From assembly GCA_002431395.1 (NCBI GenBank), contig DJEU01000040.1:1-64000 (forward strand): a stretch of 64,000 bases of DNA, read 5' to 3'. This document shows, piece by piece, positions 60,390 through 64,000 of the stretch. The notes under the pieces are model-generated. The model did no database searches. It was not told where the DNA came from and was given only the letters and a program-made list of their open reading frames with translations. Position 1 is the first letter of the stretch, and every line of letters starts with the position of its first letter. Source of the DNA: Lachnoclostridium sp. UBA5890 (GTDB lineage: Bacteria; Bacillota; Clostridia; Lachnospirales; Lachnospiraceae). The position numbers were made by a program, and so were the translations under genes.

Positions 60390-60911
60390 ATGGAACAGCT
60401 TTTACGCGTGGGAGTCATAACGACGACACATGGAATCCGGGGAGAAGTCAAAGTATTTCCGACGACAGACGATATTCACCGCTTTGATGACCTGGAAGAA
60501 GTGATTCTGCAGAATAAAAAAGAGCAGCTTACCCTGCATATAGAACATGTAAAATATTTTAAAAACATTGTAATTGTAAAATTTAAGGAATATAATAATA
60601 TTAATGATGTTGAAATGTTCCGCAAATGCGACCTTCTTGTAACAAGAGAACATGCGGTTCCTTTGGAAGAAGGAGAATATTTTATCTGCGATGTGATTGG
60701 AGCAAAGGTTATTAACGACGAAGATGGCAGTGTGATCGGAACAGTAAAAGAGGTTTTGGAGACAGGGGCAAACAATGTCTTTCAGATTGAGACGAAAGAG
60801 GGGAAAGAATTGCTTTTCCCATCCATCCCTGAATGCATAAAAAAAGTCGATGTCGAAAAAGGTGAAGTGACGGCACACATCATGCCCGGCCTTTTAGATC
60901 TTGCAAAGTAA
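60390..60911 (+). CDS. rimM: 16S rRNA processing protein RimM
   Basis: A 173-residue protein. The N-terminal beta barrel (VGVITTTHGIRGEVKVFPTT) and the PRC-barrel C-terminal domain (EEGEYFICDVIGAKVINDED, LLFPSIPECIKKVDVE) are typical. It helps mature the head of the 30S subunit. Confidence 0.94.
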   Translation: MEQLLRVGVITTTHGIRGEVKVFPTTDDIHRFDDLEEVILQNKKEQLTLHIEHVKYFKNIVIVKFKEYNNINDVEMFRKCDLLVTREHAVPLEEGEYFICDVIGAKVINDEDGSVIGTVKEVLETGANNVFQIETKEGKELLFPSIPECIKKVDVEKGEVTAHIMPGLLDLAK

Positions 60912-60932
60912 AAAGAAAACGAGGAACTAACG

Positions 60933-61634
60933 ATGCATTTTTATATTATGACTTTGTTTCCGGAAATGTTTCCGGGAATCATGGATGCCAGTATACTGGG
61001 GCGTGCAAAAGCGCAGGGACTTCTTGACTGGGAAGCGGTCAACATCCGGGACTATACATTGGACAAGCATATGAAAGTAGACGATTATCCATATGGTGGA
61101 GGTGCCGGGATGGTGATGCAGGCAGAGCCGATTTACCGCTGTTATGAGGCACTGCAGCAGAAAATGAAGCCGGAGCCGAAGAAAAAACGGGTGATTTATG
61201 TCACGCCGCAGGGACATGTCTTTGACCAGAAAATGGCAGAAGATTTTGCCAAAGAAGAGGAACTTGTCTTTTTGTGTGGGCATTACGAGGGTGTGGATGA
61301 ACGCGTGTTGGAAGAAATTGTAACAGACTATGTTTCCATCGGAGATTATGTGCTTACCGGCGGAGAACTGCCGGCGATGGTTATGATGGATACGATTTCC
61401 AGACTCGTACCGGGAGTGCTGCATAACAAAGATTCGGCAGAGACAGAAAGCTTTGCGGACGGGCTTCTGGAATACCCACAGTACACGAGACCGGAAGAAT
61501 ATCATGGGAAAAAAGTGCCGGAAGTGCTGCTGTCCGGTCATCATAAAAATATTGAGGCGTGGCGGCTGGAACGGTCATTGGAACGTACCAAAAAGTACCG
61601 TCCGGACTTGTATGAAGAATATTTGCAAAGATAA
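60933..61634 (+). CDS. trmD: tRNA (guanine-37-N1)-methyltransferase
   Basis: A 233-residue SPOUT-fold enzyme that methylates G37 next to the anticodon. DDYPYGGGAGMVMQAEPI and LCGHYEGVDERV with SIGDYVLTGGELPAMVM form the SAM knot. It starts 22 bases after rimM. Confidence 0.96.
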   Translation: MHFYIMTLFPEMFPGIMDASILGRAKAQGLLDWEAVNIRDYTLDKHMKVDDYPYGGGAGMVMQAEPIYRCYEALQQKMKPEPKKKRVIYVTPQGHVFDQKMAEDFAKEEELVFLCGHYEGVDERVLEEIVTDYVSIGDYVLTGGELPAMVMMDTISRLVPGVLHNKDSAETESFADGLLEYPQYTRPEEYHGKKVPEVLLSGHHKNIEAWRLERSLERTKKYRPDLYEEYLQR

Positions 61635-61659
61635 AAGAGAAAGTTTATGACTTTCTCTT
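61635..61659 (+). terminator. Terminator-like hairpin after trmD
   Basis: AAGAGAAAGT (61635-61644) and ACTTTCTCTT (61650-61659) form a perfect 10-base stem. No long T-run follows, since the -35 of the next promoter begins at once, so termination may be partial. Confidence 0.55.
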
Positions 61660-61686
61660 GCATTATGTATAAAAAAATGATAAAAT
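61658..61686 (+). promoter_or_regulatory. Promoter of hisB
   Basis: TTGCAT (61658-61663) and TAAAAT (61681-61686), 17 bases apart. The leader to hisB is short and shows no T-box. Confidence 0.6.
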
Positions 61687-61735
61687 AAATTAGAATATTT
61701 AGACATACTTTACAATTTGCAAGGAGGACATCACT

Positions 61736-62323
61736 GTGGGAAGACGTGCATGCTGCAAACGTGAGACAAAAGAAACGCAGATCGAGATTACATTGGATAT
61801 CGATGGAACCGGAAAATATAATGTTCATACGGGAATCGGTTTTTTTGATCATATGCTGGAGGGATTTTCCAGACATGGTCTGTTTGATCTGGATATCCAG
61901 GTTCATGGAGATATCGAAGTGGACGCACATCACACAGTGGAAGACACCGGAATTGTGCTTGGTCAGGCATTTAAAGAGGCATTGGGAAACAAAGAAGGCA
62001 TTGCCCGCTTTGGGTATTTTATCCTTCCGATGGACGATGCTCTTGTACTGGCATCATTGGATATATCCGGACGGATGTATTTTGACTTTGAAGCGGAACT
62101 TCCGGCAGAACGCCTTGGAACGATGGAAACAGAGACAGTACGGGAATTTTTTATGGGATTTGCTTCCGGACTGGGAATGAACTTACATATCCGCCAGATG
62201 GCAGGCATGAATACACATCATATTGTGGAAGCCATGTTTAAGGCGGTTGCGAAAGCCATGGATCAGGCAGTTCGTGTGGACGAACGCATTCAGGGCGTAT
62301 TGTCTACCAAAGGAACACTGTAA
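61736..62323 (+). CDS. hisB: Imidazoleglycerol-phosphate dehydratase
   Basis: A 195-residue histidine-pathway enzyme. GIGFFDHMLEGFSRHGLFDL and DAHHTVEDTGIVLGQAF carry the manganese histidines and glutamates of the first half; GMNTHHIVEAMFKAVAKAMD those of the second. The start is a GTG behind AAGGAGG. A hisIE fusion follows after 14 bases. Confidence 0.96.
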   Translation: MGRRACCKRETKETQIEITLDIDGTGKYNVHTGIGFFDHMLEGFSRHGLFDLDIQVHGDIEVDAHHTVEDTGIVLGQAFKEALGNKEGIARFGYFILPMDDALVLASLDISGRMYFDFEAELPAERLGTMETETVREFFMGFASGLGMNLHIRQMAGMNTHHIVEAMFKAVAKAMDQAVRVDERIQGVLSTKGTL

Positions 62324-62337
62324 AGGAGGGGGTACCC

Positions 62338-63579
62338 ATGAGTTACAAAAAAATAATTCCTTATATCAATGGTGAAAATGAGCTTGCCGCCAATGTTGTC
62401 ATGCAGGCAGAGCAGTATTGCTTTGCAGGTGCGGATGCGTTGTTTTTATATAATTATTCGAAAATAGAAGCAGAGCGGGAAGAGTTTCTTGCCACCTTAA
62501 AAGAAGTGGCAGAGAAGATCGACATTCCTTTTATGGCAGGGATGTATATGGGACGCTTTGAAGATGCAAAGAAAGTGTTTTATACCGGAGCGGAAAAAAT
62601 TGTTGTAAAATATGACCTTGTAAAGGACGAAAGCCTTTTAAAAGAGATGATCGCCCGCTTTGGCTCTGATAAGATTTTGGTTGAAGTGGATGCGGATATT
62701 GATTTTGACAAGATCCCGTTTCATGTAGATACCCTTCTTGTCAAACATGTAGATATTGATGCAGAATTTGAGCGAAAGATGACGCGCGCCGGAAAACGGA
62801 TTATTGTTCGTGACAGCCTGCTTCGCAACGATTTAGAAAATTTACTTAAATTGGAAAAAGTAGAAGGGGTATCCACAAATTATTATTTAGGAAAAGAGTT
62901 ATTTAAGATAAAGAAAAACATGAAAGATGCAGGAATCAATGTAAACACATTTGAATCTGCGATTGACTTTTCTGAGTTTAAACTGGATGGTCATGGATTG
63001 ATCCCATGTATCGCCCAAGATTACAAAACCGGAGAAGTTTTGATGCTTGCCTATATGAATGAGCAGTCCTTTGCGGCGACTTGCGCTACCGGACGCATGA
63101 CGTATTTTAGCAGAAGTCGTCAGGAACTGTGGTGCAAAGGAGATACATCCGGACATTATCAATATGTCAAGGAACTTCGTCTGGACTGCGATCATGACAC
63201 TCTTTTGGCAAAAGTGCATCAGGTAGGAGCAGCCTGTCATACGGGAGCGCGCAGTTGTTTCTTTAATGAATTGGCGAAAAAAGAATACAATTCGAGCAAT
63301 CCGTTAATGATATTAAATGATGTTTTTGAAACGATCGCAGATCGGAAAAAGCATCCAAAAGAAGGATCTTATACCAATTATTTATTTGATAAAGGAATCG
63401 ATAAGATACTGAAAAAATGCGGAGAAGAAGCCACAGAAATTGTGATTGCGGCAAAAAATCCGGATTCCGAAGAATTAAAATATGAAATTTCCGACTTTTT
63501 ATATCATATGATGGTTTTGATGGCCCAATGCGGACTGGATTGGGATGATGTGATCAAAGAGTTGGCAAATAGGCACTAG
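62338..63579 (+). CDS. hisIE: HisF/HisA-like domain fused to phosphoribosyl-AMP cyclohydrolase / phosphoribosyl-ATP pyrophosphatase
   Basis: A 413-residue protein, about twice the usual HisIE. Residues 1-205 look like a HisF/HisA half-barrel family member (KKIIPYINGEN; ILVEVDADIDFDKIP), but the first catalytic Asp of that family (PCLD/PALD) is replaced (PYIN), so this part is probably inactive or has a new role. HisI follows (about 210-315; WCKGDTSGHYQYV, CDHDT, ACHTGARSCF with zinc cysteines), then HisE (about 320-410; KKCGEEATEIVIAAKN). HisI and HisE carry out steps 3 and 2 of histidine synthesis. Confidence 0.85.
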   Translation: MSYKKIIPYINGENELAANVVMQAEQYCFAGADALFLYNYSKIEAEREEFLATLKEVAEKIDIPFMAGMYMGRFEDAKKVFYTGAEKIVVKYDLVKDESLLKEMIARFGSDKILVEVDADIDFDKIPFHVDTLLVKHVDIDAEFERKMTRAGKRIIVRDSLLRNDLENLLKLEKVEGVSTNYYLGKELFKIKKNMKDAGINVNTFESAIDFSEFKLDGHGLIPCIAQDYKTGEVLMLAYMNEQSFAATCATGRMTYFSRSRQELWCKGDTSGHYQYVKELRLDCDHDTLLAKVHQVGAACHTGARSCFFNELAKKEYNSSNPLMILNDVFETIADRKKHPKEGSYTNYLFDKGIDKILKKCGEEATEIVIAAKNPDSEELKYEISDFLYHMMVLMAQCGLDWDDVIKELANRH

Positions 63580-63592
63580 GAGGCGTATTGTT

Positions 63593-63721
63593 ATGACATT
63601 ATTGCAGGCATTTGTATATTACATCGTACGTTTGGTTTTGTACGCAGCCGTTGCAGCAGGCGGAATTGCTGTTGGAATCCGCTGGCGCAGACATAAAAAT
63701 GCAAAGACGAACGAAGAATAG
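63593..63721 (+). CDS. Small single-span membrane protein before the pilus ATPase
   Basis: A 42-residue protein, MTLLQAF then one hydrophobic helix (VLYAAVAAGGIAVGI) and a basic tail (RWRRHKNAKTNEE). GGAGG precedes the ATG. It ends ten bases before the ATPase gene. Function unknown; the basic tail would face the cytoplasm. Confidence 0.6.
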   Translation: MTLLQAFVYYIVRLVLYAAVAAGGIAVGIRWRRHKNAKTNEE

Positions 63722-63731
63722 GTGATAGAGT

Positions 63732-64000
63732 ATGGCAGTTAGAACTCGTAAGAGATTAGGAGATATTTTAACAGAGGCAAATGTCATCACGCAGGAACAG
63801 CTGATGCAGGCATTGGCCAAACAAAAAGAGATTGGAAAACGACTTGGTGAGACACTGATCGAGATGAAACTGACCGATGAGATGGAGATTGCAGAAGCCA
63901 TCGGTGAGCAGATGAAATTAAAAATTGCAAAAATCCGTGAAGCCAAATTAGCACCGGAAGTCATTGCACTTTTGCCGGAAAATATTGTGCGTAAACACAA
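63732..64000 (+). CDS. Type II secretion / type IV pilus assembly ATPase, N-terminal part
   Basis: The first 89 residues of a GspE/PilB family protein, cut off by the window end. RKRLGDILTEANVITQEQLM, QKEIGKRLGETLIEMKLTDE and IAPEVIALLPEN-like text are the N-terminal GspE domain (here LAPEVIALLPENIVRKH). The ATPase core would lie beyond the window. It powers pilin assembly and, in Firmicutes, competence pili or type IV pili. Confidence 0.85.
   Translation, partial: MAVRTRKRLGDILTEANVITQEQLMQALAKQKEIGKRLGETLIEMKLTDEMEIAEAIGEQMKLKIAKIREAKLAPEVIALLPENIVRKH

Noticed and set aside
61664..61735. T-box or histidine attenuator before hisB
   Set aside because: The leader is only about 45 nt from the predicted start and shows no T-box sequence or His-codon run.
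1..64000. tRNA and rRNA genes
   Set aside because: No cloverleaf with TTCGA-type T arms or rRNA segments was recognised in the gaps I read; a tRNA search would settle this.

Overview
The window reads as a chromosomal segment of a low-to-moderate GC, Gram-positive, spore-forming anaerobe, most likely a Lachnospiraceae-type Clostridia. The evidence is an arginine operon with bifunctional argJ, GOGAT plus two glutamine synthetase types (GSI and GSIII), an ANTAR-domain antitermination regulator beside glnA, sporulation genes yqfC/yqfD, two penicillin-binding D,D-carboxypeptidases, a Na+-pumping decarboxylase cluster and a secreted GH10 xylanase. The genus cannot be named from the sequence alone.

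Layout. 0-2.4 kb: a broken flavodoxin remnant and a two-gene AbiE-like nucleotidyltransferase toxin-antitoxin pair. 2.4-8.6 kb: argG (minus) divergent from argC-argJ-argB-argD, with an ArgR-like operator between them and an unusually long, highly structured argG leader. 8.6-21.3 kb: gltB-gltD-glnA-ANTAR regulator-carA-carB, a nitrogen-to-glutamine-to-carbamoyl-phosphate block preceded by a promoter/attenuator leader. 21.3-25.0 kb: an AT-rich accessory island with an ApeA-like HEPN protein, a three-gene cassette (DUF4869-like, minimal P-loop ATPase, possible TOPRIM-like protein) and two structured repeat elements at its edges. 25.1-32.8 kb: NlpC/P60 hydrolase, BofC-like protein, two flavoproteins, proB, DUF896, 5-formyl-THF cyclo-ligase, proA. 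32.8-36 kb: modular xylanase. 36-45 kb: alaS, rpsU, yqfC-yqfD-phoH-ybeY, DUF3048 lipoprotein-like protein, SpoVB-like flippase. 45-50.3 kb (minus): two D,D-carboxypeptidases, a small Ig-like protein and glnN (GSIII). 50.4-55.2 kb: five genes matching all three parts of a biotin transcarboxylase plus the Na+ pump subunits. 55.3-56.5 kb: a methyltransferase. 56.5-57.9 kb: a non-coding island made of duplicated, nested palindromic elements flanking a type I toxin-antitoxin locus. 58-61.6 kb: ylxM-ffh-rpsP-khpA-rimM-trmD. 61.7-63.6 kb: hisB and a HisF-like/HisI/HisE fusion. 63.6-64 kb: start of a type II secretion/type IV pilus ATPase operon.

How it fits together. The first third is a nitrogen-economy district: ammonia is fixed by GS/GOGAT, then spent on arginine and carbamoyl phosphate. 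Both gltB and glnN have a promoter followed at once by a terminator hairpin, and an ANTAR protein, a family that works by antitermination, is encoded in the same cluster; linking them is an inference.

Most worth a second look: (1) the type I toxin-antitoxin locus at 57.15-57.51 kb, with a 33-residue hydrophobic peptide, a convergent antisense RNA and matching 5' ends; (2) the dispersed structured element with four copies (one at 21.35 kb, three at 56.9-57.9 kb) showing compensatory base changes; (3) the three-gene DUF4869/mini-ATPase/TOPRIM-like cassette; (4) the argG leader RNA with mutually exclusive inverted repeats; (5) the transcarboxylase plus Na+ pump operon; (6) the HisIE fusion with a HisF-like domain that has lost its first catalytic Asp.
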